Positions 17,361 through 26,112 of a stretch of DNA of 64,000 nucleotides are shown in pieces. The position numbers and the translations under genes were made by a program. The notes under the pieces are model-generated. The model was given only the letters and a program-made list of their open reading frames with translations, had not been told where the DNA came from and made no database searches. Positions within the stretch are counted from its first letter, which is position 1, and each line of letters starts with the position of its first letter. This stretch comes from Agromyces sp. CF514 (GTDB lineage Bacteria; Actinomycetota; Actinomycetes; Actinomycetales; Microbacteriaceae), in assembly GCF_900113185.1 (NCBI RefSeq), contig NZ_FOZD01000001.1:1302001-1366000 (forward strand), written 5' to 3'.

Positions 17361-18268
17361 CAGCTCGTGGCCAGCACGGACCGGTTCAGGAACGGCGGGG
17401 TGTCGGGGTTGCGCCCGGCTTCGAGGGCCAGCGCGAGCGCGAGGCGGTGCACGAGCACGAGGTTGGCCTGCGGGTCGAGGTCGTTCGAGTACACGGCGGC
17501 GCCGGTGGCGCGAACGTCGGCGACGACCGACTCGGGCACGTCGTCGAGGAACCAGACGAGCGAGTGCTCGCCGGCGCACGAGATCGGGCCGTGCTGGTAC
17601 TCCCAGACGGGGTACGACTCGGTCCAGAAGCCGGCGGACTCGCGCACCTTGAGGGCGGCCTCGTAGGCGACGCCGACGCCCCAGCGGTGGCCGAGGAACA
17701 CGACGTGCCGCAGCGTGGCGGGGTCGGCCGGGAGGTCGAGCGCGAGCGCTGCACGGCCGTCGGCCACGAGCGTCTCGGGTGCGGCGCCGATCGAGGAGCG
17801 CAGCACAGTGAGGCCGGTGGTGGCGAAGCGGGTCTGCACGATCGACTGCTCGTCGGCGAAGCCGAGGTGCACGGTGCGGTCGGCGCAGAGGCGGCCGAGC
17901 GGGGTGTCGGTGTCGCCGAGCAGCGCGGTGATGCGGTGCGTGTCGCGGAAGCGCTCGACGACCTCGACGACGTCGGCGGTGGTGCCCGAGCGCGAGATGA
18001 CGACGATGTGCTCGTCGTCGTCGACCCAGGTCATCTCGCTGGGGATCGCGGCGCGCGTCCGGCCGAGGCCCGCATCGTTGCGGAGGTACGCGTAGGCGTC
18101 GCCCACGTAGTACGAGGTGCCGCATCCGACGACGAGCACCTTCTCGCCGGCCGCGGGCAGCAGTGCGAGCTGCTCGGCGGGGAGGTCGAGGGCCTGGGCC
18201 CAGATGTCGGGCTGGCTGGTCAGCTCGGCACGGGTGATCTCACCCGGGCCGTCAACACGGTCATTCAT
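17360..18268 (-). CDS. SIS domain sugar-phosphate isomerase/deaminase-like protein
   Basis: 302 residues with two SIS halves. The first has KVLVVGCGTSYYVGDAY and the Ser-rich VVISRSGTTADVVE phosphosugar loop. The second has HVVFLGHRWGVGVAYEAALK, then PVWEYQHGPISC. This layout is that of the isomerase domain of GlmS and of the AgaS/FrlB-type ketosamine enzymes. It probably isomerises or deglycates a sugar or amino-sugar (phosphate). ATG at 18268 follows aaggaa. It is the first gene of the leftward operon, and the divergent promoter region carries the shared 16-base motif at 18319. Confidence 0.85.
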   Translation of the reverse strand: MNDRVDGPGEITRAELTSQPDIWAQALDLPAEQLALLPAAGEKVLVVGCGTSYYVGDAYAYLRNDAGLGRTRAAIPSEMTWVDDDEHIVVISRSGTTADVVEVVERFRDTHRITALLGDTDTPLGRLCADRTVHLGFADEQSIVQTRFATTGLTVLRSSIGAAPETLVADGRAALALDLPADPATLRHVVFLGHRWGVGVAYEAALKVRESAGFWTESYPVWEYQHGPISCAGEHSLVWFLDDVPESVVADVRATGAAVYSNDLDPQANLVLVHRLALALALEAGRNPDTPPFLNRSVLATS

Positions 18269-18318
18269 TGCGAGTTCCTTGATGTCAGCACCGCTGATGG
18301 CGGTGATATACGCAGATT

Positions 18319-18334
18319 CAATCAGAAATGAGCA
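18319..18334 (+). promoter_or_regulatory. Candidate DeoR-family operator, copy 1
   Basis: CAATCAGAAATGAGCA recurs exactly, in inverted orientation, at 26106-26121. Read on the minus strand, the surrounding bases show TG-containing steps repeating every 10 bases (TCTGctcatt, TCTGattgaa, TCTG), a direct-repeat style seen for DeoR-type regulators. It overlaps the probable -35 of the leftward isomerase promoter (a TATATC box follows on the minus strand) and lies upstream of the rightward promoter. Confidence 0.65.
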
Positions 18335-18348
18335 GATTATGGAAGTTC

Positions 18349-18377
18349 TTGACGAATTGGGATGGATGTTGCAAACT
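18349..18377 (+). promoter_or_regulatory. Probable sigma-70-type promoter of the ABC operon
   Basis: TTGACG (18349-18354) is followed after 17 bases by CAAACT (18372-18377). It lies in an AT-richer stretch 68 bases before the GTG start at 18445. Confidence 0.5.
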
Positions 18378-18444
18378 ACCTGAATCCAAGTGGCGCAGCG
18401 CAGCACCGCGACTCGCCGTTCCGATCACAAGAGGAGATCGCAGC

Positions 18445-19752
18445 GTGAAACTCAGTAGGAAGATGCTCGCCACCGTCGCCATCGCGATGGCCAGCACCGT
18501 GGCACTCGCCGGGTGCGCCGGGTTCGGCGGCGGGGGCAGTGACGAGGGCGACTCCGCATCGGGCGACCTCACCTTCACGACATGGGGGAGCGAAGCCGAG
18601 GAGATCGCGTTCAAGGACCTCATCGGCCAGTTCGAGGCCCAGCACGAGGGCACGAAGGTCAAGCTCAACGTGGTGCCGTACGACCAGATGTTCTCGAACA
18701 TCGACGCTCAGCTCTCGTCGGGCGACGCGCCCGACATCTTCCGAGTCGACTACGGCAACCTCGGCGTCTACTCCAGCCAGGACCAGCTGCTCGACCTCAG
18801 CTCGTCGTTCACCGACGACGAGGTCGCCGAGTTCACCCCCGCGATGTGGGAGGCCGTCTCGTACGACGGCAAGCCCTACGGCGTGCCGCACCAGACGGAT
18901 GTCTCCGCGCTGCTCGTCAACACCGACATGCTGACCGCGGCGGGCATCGACGTGTCGACCCTGCCCACCTCGCAGGACGACGCGTGGACGTGGGACCAGT
19001 TCGCCGACTTCGCAGCCGACCTCCGCACGAAGCTCCCCGCCGACAAGTACCCCTTCGTCTACAACTGGCAGCTGGGCGGCGCACCGCGCTGGCTGAGCTG
19101 GCTGTTCCAGGCCGATGGCGCGTTCCTCGGCGAAGACGGCAAGACCCCTGAGATCGACTCGGCCGCCGGCGAGAAGGCCCTCGACTTCACCAAGTCGTTC
19201 TTCACCGAGAACTGGGTGCCGCCGACCTCGTCGACCAAGTCGCCGACCTACGCCGACTCGCTCTTCACCGAGGGCACCGCGGCCATGGCGTTCCTCGGAT
19301 CGTTCCTCGTGCCCGACGTCGACAGCCTCGCGAAGTTCCAGTGGACCGCGATCCCGATGCCGAAGGACGAGCGCGGAGCGACCGACCTCGGCGGCAACGC
19401 CCTCGTCGCGACGAAGGACACGAAGAACCCCGAGCTGGCCGCCGAGTTCCTGAAGTTCATGGTCTCGGCAGATGCGATGAGCGAGTTCTGCGCCGCGACG
19501 AACGAACTGCCGACGCGCACCGACCTCGGTGGCGACGCGATCGACTTCGCCGTTCGCCCCGACGTGATGCCCGCATTCGTCGACCAGGCTGCGACCATTG
19601 AGCCCAGCGACGTCAAGCAGCTCACCTCGCCGGCCATGGCCGCGATCAACACCGCGCTGCAGGACCAGCTCGAGGCGGCCTTCATCGGCGGCCAGTCGAC
19701 GAAGGACACGCTGTCCAACCTCAACGACGCCATCAAGGAAGCTGCAGAGTAA
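18445..19752 (+). CDS. ABC sugar-binding lipoprotein
   Basis: 435 residues. The N-terminus is a lipoprotein signal peptide with lipobox VALAGC (Cys24), so the mature protein is anchored outside the membrane. The body is a family 1 extracellular solute-binding protein: LTFTTWGSEAEEIAFKDLI, then DAPDIFRVDYGNLG and PYGVPHQTDVSALLVNTDML. It delivers a carbohydrate to the two permeases that follow. GTG at 18445 was chosen because gaggaga lies 8 bases upstream and the signal peptide starts there. It is the first gene of a long rightward operon. The stop overlaps the next start (TAATG). Confidence 0.93.
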   Translation: MKLSRKMLATVAIAMASTVALAGCAGFGGGGSDEGDSASGDLTFTTWGSEAEEIAFKDLIGQFEAQHEGTKVKLNVVPYDQMFSNIDAQLSSGDAPDIFRVDYGNLGVYSSQDQLLDLSSSFTDDEVAEFTPAMWEAVSYDGKPYGVPHQTDVSALLVNTDMLTAAGIDVSTLPTSQDDAWTWDQFADFAADLRTKLPADKYPFVYNWQLGGAPRWLSWLFQADGAFLGEDGKTPEIDSAAGEKALDFTKSFFTENWVPPTSSTKSPTYADSLFTEGTAAMAFLGSFLVPDVDSLAKFQWTAIPMPKDERGATDLGGNALVATKDTKNPELAAEFLKFMVSADAMSEFCAATNELPTRTDLGGDAIDFAVRPDVMPAFVDQAATIEPSDVKQLTSPAMAAINTALQDQLEAAFIGGQSTKDTLSNLNDAIKEAAE

Positions 19753-20693
19753 TGACCACCACCACCGCCCGCGGCCGGGAGGGCGTCCAGGCGCCCGCCC
19801 GCCCGCGGGCGGCGCGCCGCGCCGCCCGCATCAAGGAATCCCTCGTCGGCTGGGGGTTCCTCACGCCGAACCTGCTGCTCATGGCGGTGTTCCTGTTCCT
19901 CCCGATCGTCTGGGCGGTGCAGCTGTCGTTCCAGGAGACCAAGGGCTTCGGCACCCCCGAGTGGGTCGGGCTCGACAACTACGTGAAGCTCGTCACCGAC
20001 CCGGTGTTCTGGCAGAGCTTCGGCAACACCATCGTGTTCACGATCCTCACCGTGCCGGTCGTCATGATCGGCGGCCTCGGCCTCGCGGTGCTGCTCAACT
20101 CGGTGCTGCCGGCCCGCGGCGTGTTCCGCACGGCCATCGTGCTGCCCATGGTCATCTCGGGCGTCGCCTCGGCGATGGTCGCGGTCATCCTGTTCTACGA
20201 GTCGAACGGCCTCATCAACAAGGTGCTCGCCGCGGTCGGGCTGAGCCCGGTCGCCTGGCAGTCCCAGGGCGTGCCGGCCATGATCTCGGTCGTCGTCGTG
20301 GCGATCTGGCTGCGCATCGGCTTCAACATGATCATCTACCTGGCCGGCCTGCAGGGCATCTCGCCCGAGGTCTACGAGGCCGCCCGCATCGACGGCGCCT
20401 CGCGCTGGCAGCAGTTCCGGTCGATCACGGTGCCGCTCGTCGGGCCCTCGTCGTTCTTCCTGCTGATCATGAACGTCATCGCGTCGTTCCAGGTCTTCGA
20501 CCTCATCTTCGTGATGACGGGCGGCGGGCCGGGCAACTCGACCTCGGTGCTCGTGACCTACGCGTACCGCAACGGCTTCCAGATCCGCGAGCAGGGCTAC
20601 GGCGCCGCGATCGGCATCGTGATCCTCATCATCACGCTCATCTTCACCTTCATCCAGTGGAAGACGAGCCGCACCCGTGACCTGGTCGAGTAG
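19752..20693 (+). CDS. ABC sugar transporter permease (MalF/UgpA type)
   Basis: A 313-residue inner-membrane permease with about six transmembrane helices. The EAA loop reads YEAARIDGASRWQQFRSITV, the site that contacts the ATPase. The N-terminal 30 residues are Arg/Ala-rich and cytoplasmic. The ATG overlaps the stop of the binding-protein gene by one base. No ATPase gene is present in the locus; sharing a general sugar ATPase of the MsiK type is common in actinobacteria and is inferred here. Confidence 0.93.
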   Translation: MTTTTARGREGVQAPARPRAARRAARIKESLVGWGFLTPNLLLMAVFLFLPIVWAVQLSFQETKGFGTPEWVGLDNYVKLVTDPVFWQSFGNTIVFTILTVPVVMIGGLGLAVLLNSVLPARGVFRTAIVLPMVISGVASAMVAVILFYESNGLINKVLAAVGLSPVAWQSQGVPAMISVVVVAIWLRIGFNMIIYLAGLQGISPEVYEAARIDGASRWQQFRSITVPLVGPSSFFLLIMNVIASFQVFDLIFVMTGGGPGNSTSVLVTYAYRNGFQIREQGYGAAIGIVILIITLIFTFIQWKTSRTRDLVE

Positions 20694-20702
20694 GAGCATC
20701 CC

Positions 20703-21623
20703 ATGACCCAGACCACAGCACTGCTCGAGATCTCCGAGGCCGAGATGCTCGGCGACCGCAAGGCGGCGAGGCTCCAGCGTCGGCGCGAACGCAAGGGCAG
20801 CACCATCGGCGCCCGCCGCGGCATCGTGTGGCGCACCCTCATCGCCACGCTCGTCGCGATCATCGTGCTCTTCCCGCTCTACTGGATGGTCGTCGTGGCG
20901 TTCTCGCCCCGCGGCGAGGTGTTCGAGCCGGGCCTGCGCTTCTGGCCCAGCACGTGGACCTTCGAGAACTTCGACAAGGTCTTCGCCCAGTACCCGGTCG
21001 CGACCTGGTTCGGCAACTCCGTCGTGATCGGCGTCTTCGTGACGGCCTTCACCGTGGTCGTCAACCTGCTCGCGGGCTACGCGTTCGCGCGGCTCAAGTT
21101 CCGCGGCAGCAACGTCGTGTTCCTGCTGGCGCTCGCGACGATGATGATCCCCGTGCAGGCGATCATGGTCGCCCAGTTCAAGCTCGTCTCGGGCATCGGC
21201 ATCTACGGCACCTACTGGGGCGTGATCCTGCCCGGCGCGGCCGCGGCGTTCGGCATCTTCCTGGCGCGGCAGTTCTTCATCGGCATCCCCGACGAGATCG
21301 TCGAGGCCGCGAAGATCGACGGCGCCGGTCACCTGCGCATCTTCATCCAGGTGGTGCTGCCGCTCTGCAAGCCGCTCATCGCGGTGCTCACGCTGCTGAC
21401 GCTCATGGGCAGCTGGAACGACTTCGCCTGGCCGCTCATCGCGCTGAAGGACAACGACCTGTTCACGTTGCCGATCGGCCTGCTCTACCTCAAGGGGCAG
21501 ACGGCGCCCGACTACAACTCGATCATGGCGCTCGCCCTCATCTCGGTGCTGCCGATGGTGCTCCTGTTCCTCTTCTTCCAGCGCTACTTCGTCCAGGGCT
21601 TCGCCCGGGCGGGAATCAAATGA
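20703..21623 (+). CDS. ABC sugar transporter permease (MalG/UgpE type)
   Basis: A 306-residue second permease, six predicted transmembrane helices, with EAA loop VEAAKIDGAGHLRIFIQVVL. The start ATG at 20703 follows ggagcatccc. It forms the heterodimeric membrane channel with the preceding permease. Its stop overlaps the ATG of the dehydrogenase gene by four bases, placing transport and catabolism on one transcript. Confidence 0.93.
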   Translation: MTQTTALLEISEAEMLGDRKAARLQRRRERKGSTIGARRGIVWRTLIATLVAIIVLFPLYWMVVVAFSPRGEVFEPGLRFWPSTWTFENFDKVFAQYPVATWFGNSVVIGVFVTAFTVVVNLLAGYAFARLKFRGSNVVFLLALATMMIPVQAIMVAQFKLVSGIGIYGTYWGVILPGAAAAFGIFLARQFFIGIPDEIVEAAKIDGAGHLRIFIQVVLPLCKPLIAVLTLLTLMGSWNDFAWPLIALKDNDLFTLPIGLLYLKGQTAPDYNSIMALALISVLPMVLLFLFFQRYFVQGFARAGIK

Positions 21624-22627
21624 CCCTCACGTACCTCAGCACCCTGCCCCTGCCCGACTCCTGGTTCGCCGAGCTCTCCGAGCGCCTGCCCGACGTCGAG
21701 GTGCACCGCCTCGCCGCGGGCGAGACGCCCGACCCCGCCCTGCTCGAACGGGTCGACCTGCTGCACACGAGCGAGTGGTTCCCCGAGGCATCCGCCGTGC
21801 CCGCGCTCAGGTGCGTGCAGCTCGACACCTCGGGGGTCGACCACGTCCGCCGCACGACGCTCTGGCAGACCGGCGTGCCGATCGCCACGCTCGGCGGCAT
21901 CGCCCCCGTGCCCATGGCCGAGTACGCGATGATGTCGATCCTCGAACTCGCACATCGGATGCCGCTCATCGAACGCCATCGTGCCGACCGCACCTGGCCG
22001 ACGAACGCCGACCGGCTCTCGTCGCTGACGCCGCGGCAACTGCCCGGCGCGACGGTCGGCATCATCGGATACGGCCGCATCGGACGCGAGATCTCGCGCC
22101 TCGCGACCGCGTTCGGCATGCACGTGCTCGGCCTCAGCCGCACCGGCGTTCCGGCGCCCGCCGACGCGAAGTTCGACACCGGGCGCCAGGCTCCGGGCGA
22201 GGACCGCGCCGAGATCCTCCCGATGGAGGCCCTGCCGGAGGTCATGCGTCGAAGCGACATCCTCGTGGTCGTCGTGCCCCTCACCGAGCTCACGCGCGGC
22301 ATGATCGGGGCCGAGCAGCTCGACCTGCTGCCCGACGGCGCGCTCGTCGTGAACATCGCGCGCGGCGGCATCGTCGACGAGCAGGCCCTGCTCGAGCGGC
22401 TGCGCGACGGCCGCATCGGCGGCGTCGCCCTCGACGTGTTCGACGAGGAGCCGCTCGGAGCCGAATCGGTCTGGTGGTCGGAACCCGGCGCGCTCATCAC
22501 GCCGCACGTTGCCGGACTTGCCCCGCAGTATCATGCACAGACGCTCGACCTCGTGGTCGAGAACCTGACCCGACTGGCTGAGGGCCGGTCGATCGTGAAT
22601 GAGGTTGATCGTGTCTCCGGTTACTGA
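21620..22627 (+). CDS. D-2-hydroxyacid dehydrogenase family protein
   Basis: 335 residues. The NAD-binding Rossmann loop GIIGYGRIGREI and the catalytic trio of the D-isomer 2-hydroxyacid dehydrogenase family are visible: Arg in NIARGGIVDE, Glu in DVFDEEPLG and His in ITPHVAG. It probably reduces or oxidises a 2-keto/2-hydroxy acid produced by the pathway. ATGA overlap with the permease gene upstream. Its last 28 bases overlap the longer start of the DeoR gene. The N-terminal catalytic half is less conserved, so the substrate remains open. Confidence 0.87.
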   Translation: MTLTYLSTLPLPDSWFAELSERLPDVEVHRLAAGETPDPALLERVDLLHTSEWFPEASAVPALRCVQLDTSGVDHVRRTTLWQTGVPIATLGGIAPVPMAEYAMMSILELAHRMPLIERHRADRTWPTNADRLSSLTPRQLPGATVGIIGYGRIGREISRLATAFGMHVLGLSRTGVPAPADAKFDTGRQAPGEDRAEILPMEALPEVMRRSDILVVVVPLTELTRGMIGAEQLDLLPDGALVVNIARGGIVDEQALLERLRDGRIGGVALDVFDEEPLGAESVWWSEPGALITPHVAGLAPQYHAQTLDLVVENLTRLAEGRSIVNEVDRVSGY

Positions 22628-23390
22628 ACCCCTGCTCGGCCCGAAGCGCCAGCGCGAGCTGCTCAACTACATCCGCACCTACGGTGCAGGCTCGGTCACC
22701 GAGATGGCGCGCCTGCTCGGCGTGAGCACGTCGACCGTGCGTCGCGACCTGAACGACCTGCAGGATCGCGGGCTCATCGAGCGCGTGCACGGCGGAGCGG
22801 CGCAGGTCGAAGACGACGTCGAGCCCCTGCGGCCGATCCGCGAGGTCGCGTTCGCCGAAGAGAAGCAACGCATCGGGCGCGCCGCGGCGGCGCACATCAG
22901 CCCGAACTCGACGGTGCTCATCACGGGCGGCACGACGACCGAGGCGATGCTGCCGTTCCTGGGCTCCATCCGCGGGCTCACCGTGCTGACGAACAGCCTC
23001 ACCGTCGTGAACCGGCTCTCCCAGTACTCCGACATCGACATCATCGTGCTCGGCGGCCTGCTGCGCCGGCAGGAGATGAGCCTGCTCGGGCACCTGACGA
23101 TCGCGGGTCTCGACGAGTTCGGCATCGACCAGGCGTTCACGGGCGCGTTCGGCGTGGACCCCGAGATGGGACTCACCGGAACGAACCTCTCCGAGACGCA
23201 GACCGACCGCTCGCTGGCGTCTTCGGCGATGCGCCTCACGGTGCTCGCCGACCACTCGAAGCTCGCGCAGCGCGGGCCCGCGCGGCTCGTGCCGACGTCG
23301 GGCATCTCGCGCCTGATCGTCGACGACGGGGCGGATGCCGCAGTGCTCCAGCGACTCCGCGACGCGGGGGTGACCGTCGAGACATGCTGA
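22599..23390 (+). CDS. DeoR/GlpR family transcriptional regulator
   Basis: A 263-residue regulator. The N-terminal winged helix-turn-helix is textbook DeoR: SVTEMARLLGVSTSTVRRDL followed by NDLQDRGLIERVHGGA. The C-terminal part is the sugar-phosphate-sensing domain (ITGGTTTEAMLPFL, NSLTVVNRL, VLGGLLRRQEMS, ADHSKLAQ). It probably represses the locus and releases DNA when a sugar phosphate builds up. The best operator candidates are the two 16-base motifs at 18319 and 26106. A GTG start at 22611, preceded by gagg, is an alternative to ATG 22599. Confidence 0.9.
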   Translation: MRLIVSPVTEPLLGPKRQRELLNYIRTYGAGSVTEMARLLGVSTSTVRRDLNDLQDRGLIERVHGGAAQVEDDVEPLRPIREVAFAEEKQRIGRAAAAHISPNSTVLITGGTTTEAMLPFLGSIRGLTVLTNSLTVVNRLSQYSDIDIIVLGGLLRRQEMSLLGHLTIAGLDEFGIDQAFTGAFGVDPEMGLTGTNLSETQTDRSLASSAMRLTVLADHSKLAQRGPARLVPTSGISRLIVDDGADAAVLQRLRDAGVTVETC

Positions 23391-24274
23391 CCGACACCGC
23401 TCGCCTGTTGGCGGGGGTGGGCGGGAGCCTGCCCGCCGTCGCCGCCTTCAACGTCATCACCCTCGAGTACGCCGAGGGCATCGTCGCCGGCGCCGAGCGC
23501 GCCGGACTGCCCGTGCTGCTCTCGGTCAGCCACAACGCCGTGCGGTTCCACGGGGGCCTCGCGCCCATCGCGGCCGCCTGCACGGCGCTCGCCGAGCGCG
23601 CCTCCGTCGGCGTCGGGCTGCACCTCGACCACTGCGAGGACGCCGCGCTCGTGCTGGAGTCGGCCGACCTCGGCTTCGGCTCGGCCATGTTCGACGCCTC
23701 GACCCTGCCGTACGAGCTGAACGTCGCCGAGACCGCTCGGGTCGCGGCGCTCGGCCGTGCACGCGGCCTCTGGATCGAGGCCGAGCTCGGCGAGATCGGC
23801 GGCAAGGACGGCGCCCACGCACCCGGCGTGCGCACGGACCCCGCCGAGGCGTCCGAGTTCGTGCGGGCGACCGGCGTCGACGGGCTCGCCGTGGCCGTCG
23901 GCACCTCGCACGCGATGACCTCGCGCACCGCCATGCCCGACACCGAGCTCATCGCCCGCATCGCTGCGGCCGTACCCGTGCCGCTCGTCCTGCACGGGTC
24001 GTCGGGCGTCGCCGACGACGCGATCCGCGCGACGGTCGCCGCCGGCATCCGCAAGGTCAACGTCGGCACGCAGCTGTCGGCCGCGTACACCGATGCGCTG
24101 ACCGCCCGTCTCGGCGGCGGCCCCGACCCGCGGGCCGCGCTGAAGCAGGCCCGCGAGGCGATCGCCGCGACCGTCGAGCACCTGTTGCAGGTCATCTCGT
24201 CGCCCGCGACGTTGCCGGAGTCCGCGACGTCCACCGCATCCGCGCCGGCGACCGTGCCCGAACGCACGCGCTGA
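23384..24274 (+). CDS. Class II fructose/tagatose-bisphosphate aldolase family protein
   Basis: A 296-residue zinc-dependent aldolase. Conserved pieces are VAAFNVITLEYAEGIV, GLHLDHCED (zinc and catalytic residues), VLHGSSGV and KVNVGTQL. It should cleave a ketose-1-phosphate or bisphosphate into DHAP and an aldehyde. GatY/KbaY-like length, with about 25 extra residues at the C-terminus that are low-complexity Ala/Thr/Ser. Its start lies 7 bases inside the DeoR gene. Substrate phosphorylation could come from the PfkB kinase at 15982 or the one at 30710. Confidence 0.88.
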   Translation: MLTDTARLLAGVGGSLPAVAAFNVITLEYAEGIVAGAERAGLPVLLSVSHNAVRFHGGLAPIAAACTALAERASVGVGLHLDHCEDAALVLESADLGFGSAMFDASTLPYELNVAETARVAALGRARGLWIEAELGEIGGKDGAHAPGVRTDPAEASEFVRATGVDGLAVAVGTSHAMTSRTAMPDTELIARIAAAVPVPLVLHGSSGVADDAIRATVAAGIRKVNVGTQLSAAYTDALTARLGGGPDPRAALKQAREAIAATVEHLLQVISSPATLPESATSTASAPATVPERTR

Positions 24275-24300
24275 GCGCAGCACCACGAAAGGAACCACCC

Positions 24301-24660
24301 ATGTCCGCAACCGTGTCCGGTCCGAGCTCGCACGAGGGCGAGCCGAGCGCCGCAGCCCTCCTCGAAGCCGGCGACATCGTCGGCCTCATGCGCGCGTGCC
24401 ACGACCGCCGCCTCGAGCGCGAGGGCATCCCCATGGTGCTCGGCTTCGTCGACGAGCGCCGCGAGATCCCCGCATCGACGGATGCCGCGCAGCTCGCCGA
24501 GGGCAACGCCTTCGCCGACGTCTTCGACCGCTACACCGACGCGCTCGTGCCGTTCGCGCGCGACGAGGACGAGGGCGCCGTGATCACCGCGATGCAGGTC
24601 GTCGCCTACACGCACTTCGCGCCCGGAGCGGCGCCCATCTCCGAGGAGGCCTCCGCATGA
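24301..24660 (+). CDS. Unknown 119-residue protein of the sugar operon
   Basis: An acidic, mostly helical small protein with no family I recognise. It contains HDRRLEREGIPMVLGFVDER and ends THFAPGAAPISEEASA. ATG at 24301 follows gaaaggaacc, a good ribosome site. Its stop overlaps the following deacetylase-like gene (ATGA), so the two products probably work together, perhaps as subunits. Codon use is that of the neighbours. Confidence 0.7.
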   Translation: MSATVSGPSSHEGEPSAAALLEAGDIVGLMRACHDRRLEREGIPMVLGFVDERREIPASTDAAQLAEGNAFADVFDRYTDALVPFARDEDEGAVITAMQVVAYTHFAPGAAPISEEASA

Positions 24661-25337
24661 CCCAGCCGTCGTTCACCGCCCAGCGCGAGCAGCTGCGCCG
24701 CGGCCACTTCATCCGCGTCGTGAACTACCACTCGACGCCGAACGGCGCCCGCGACGAGCTCGCGCGCGAGCTCGCCGGATTCGCCCGCGACTACGCGACC
24801 GTCACGCTCGACGACCTCGACCGGCTCTTCGAGACCGGCACCTGGCACAAGGACAAGCCCGGGCTGATCCCCGTGTTCTACGAGGGCTACCGCAACTCGG
24901 CCACCGTCGCCGCGCCGCTCTGCGACGAGCTCGGCCTCACGGGCTGGTTCCCGATCGCGACGTCGTTCGTCGACGCCGACGTCGAGCACCAGGAGGCGTT
25001 CGCCAGGGCGCACTGGATCTCGCTCGTCGAGGAGGACACCAAGGGCGGCCGCATCGCCATGGACTGGGACGAGGTGGCCGACCTCTCGAAGCGCCACGTC
25101 GTGTTCCCGCACACGGCGCATCACGAGGGCTTCGACACCGTGCTGTCCGATGCCGACATCGAACGCGAGGTCGTCGAGTCCAAGCGCGCGCTCGAGGCCG
25201 TCACCGGTCAGGAGGCGCCCGCGTTCGTCTGGCTGCACGGCTCGTCGTACGGGCAGAACCCGCGCCACGACGCCGCGGTGAAGGATGCCGGCTACCGGTA
25301 CCAGTTCGCCAACACGATGATCCACCGCGTGAACTGA
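24657..25337 (+). CDS. Degenerate polysaccharide deacetylase-like protein
   Basis: 226 residues with the general layout of a NodB-fold deacetylase: RVVNYHSTP at the first strand, FYEGYRNSATVAAPLCDELG where active enzymes have the TFDDGY metal site, TGWFPIATSFV, a late FPHTAHHEG region and a final FVWLHGSSYG. The two catalytic metal-binding aspartates are absent (FYEGY replaces FDDGY), so classical deacetylation is doubtful. It may have taken on another role such as epimerase, binding protein or a different hydrolase. Last gene before a strong terminator; ATGA-coupled to the 119-residue protein. Confidence 0.65.
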   Translation: MTQPSFTAQREQLRRGHFIRVVNYHSTPNGARDELARELAGFARDYATVTLDDLDRLFETGTWHKDKPGLIPVFYEGYRNSATVAAPLCDELGLTGWFPIATSFVDADVEHQEAFARAHWISLVEEDTKGGRIAMDWDEVADLSKRHVVFPHTAHHEGFDTVLSDADIEREVVESKRALEAVTGQEAPAFVWLHGSSYGQNPRHDAAVKDAGYRYQFANTMIHRVN

Positions 25338-25359
25338 CGCGTTCCACGCGGGAACGGAC

Positions 25360-25393
25360 CTCGGGGCCGCCGTCGCCTGACGGCGGCCCCGAG
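25360..25393. terminator. Strong bidirectional hairpin
   Basis: A perfect 15-base stem (25360-25374 with 25379-25393) and a 4-base GCCT loop lie between the convergent deacetylase-like and lectin-like genes. It ends 5 bases short of the leftward gene's stop codon. Confidence 0.85.
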
Positions 25394-25398
25394 CACCA

Positions 25399-26112
25399 TC
25401 ACGCGCGCGTCGGCACGCCCAGGTGGCGGATCCGCCCCGCGTCGTCGCGCCAGGTGAGCTCGGTCGTGCCGCCGTCGCGCGTCGAGGCTGCGGTGCGGGC
25501 GGTGCCCGGCGCGATGCCGACGGATGCCGCGCCGGCCGCCTCGATCAAGGCGCGAGCGGATGCCTCGTCGGCGAGCGGCGCTCCGGTCGCCGTCGGCGCC
25601 CACGACCGCTCGGGGTACCCCGCCGCGGTGGAGACGAGGTGGTGCGCGTCGCCTTCGGCGCCCTCGACGGTGAGACGCAGCACGCCGACCGCGTGCACGG
25701 CGGCGAAGCGCACAACGTGCGTCGCGGCATCCGTCTCCCGGCGTTGGAAGCCCGGGCCGGGCGACCAGTACCAGCTCTGCAGCACGCCGTCGGCGTCGAG
25801 CGCGAGCACCTCGAGGTGGTCGGGGCCGAGCGTGGACTGCACGATCAGCGCATCGACGTAGCGGTGTCCGGCCGCGAAGTGCAGGCCGGCGCTCCACGAG
25901 CCCGGCGGCACGTCGGGCGTCTCGAGCGGGTCGCTGTCGAGGTCGGCGTTGAACCAGAACACCCAGAGTCCGTCGTCGGCGTCGCAGGCGAGCAGTTCGA
26001 GGTTTCCACGGGCGCCGTAGACGCCCTGGGCGAGGCTGACGGGGCCCGCCGTGGGCCGATCGGCGCCCACCAGCGCAGATGAATTTGCAAGCATGTGCTT
26101 ATTCTTGCTCAT
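25399..26112 (-). CDS. Lectin/beta-propeller-like repeat protein
   Basis: 237 residues if started at ATG 26112, or 231 from ATG 26094. Two clear repeats, GNLELLACDADDGLWVFWFN and DHLEVLALDADGVLQSWYWS, have the alternating 'strand, D-x-D-G, W' form of tectonin/PLL-type beta-propeller lectins. No signal peptide is seen. It may bind the sugar substrate or have an enzymatic relative I do not recognise. A TACTGT box at 26128-26133 (minus strand) could be its -10. The 16-base operator motif overlaps the 26112 start, so the shorter form may be the real one. Confidence 0.6.
   Translation of the reverse strand: MSKNKHMLANSSALVGADRPTAGPVSLAQGVYGARGNLELLACDADDGLWVFWFNADLDSDPLETPDVPPGSWSAGLHFAAGHRYVDALIVQSTLGPDHLEVLALDADGVLQSWYWSPGPGFQRRETDAATHVVRFAAVHAVGVLRLTVEGAEGDAHHLVSTAAGYPERSWAPTATGAPLADEASARALIEAAGAASVGIAPGTARTAASTRDGGTTELTWRDDAGRIRHLGVPTRA

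Noticed and set aside
15982-24274. Sulfoquinovose (sulfo-EMP2-like) pathway from the SIS, PfkB, aldolase trio
   Set aside because: The trio resembles that pathway, but no recognisable sulfoquinovosidase or sulfolactaldehyde enzyme is present and the remaining genes (GH4, FAH, IlvD) do not fit. The substrate stays unassigned.
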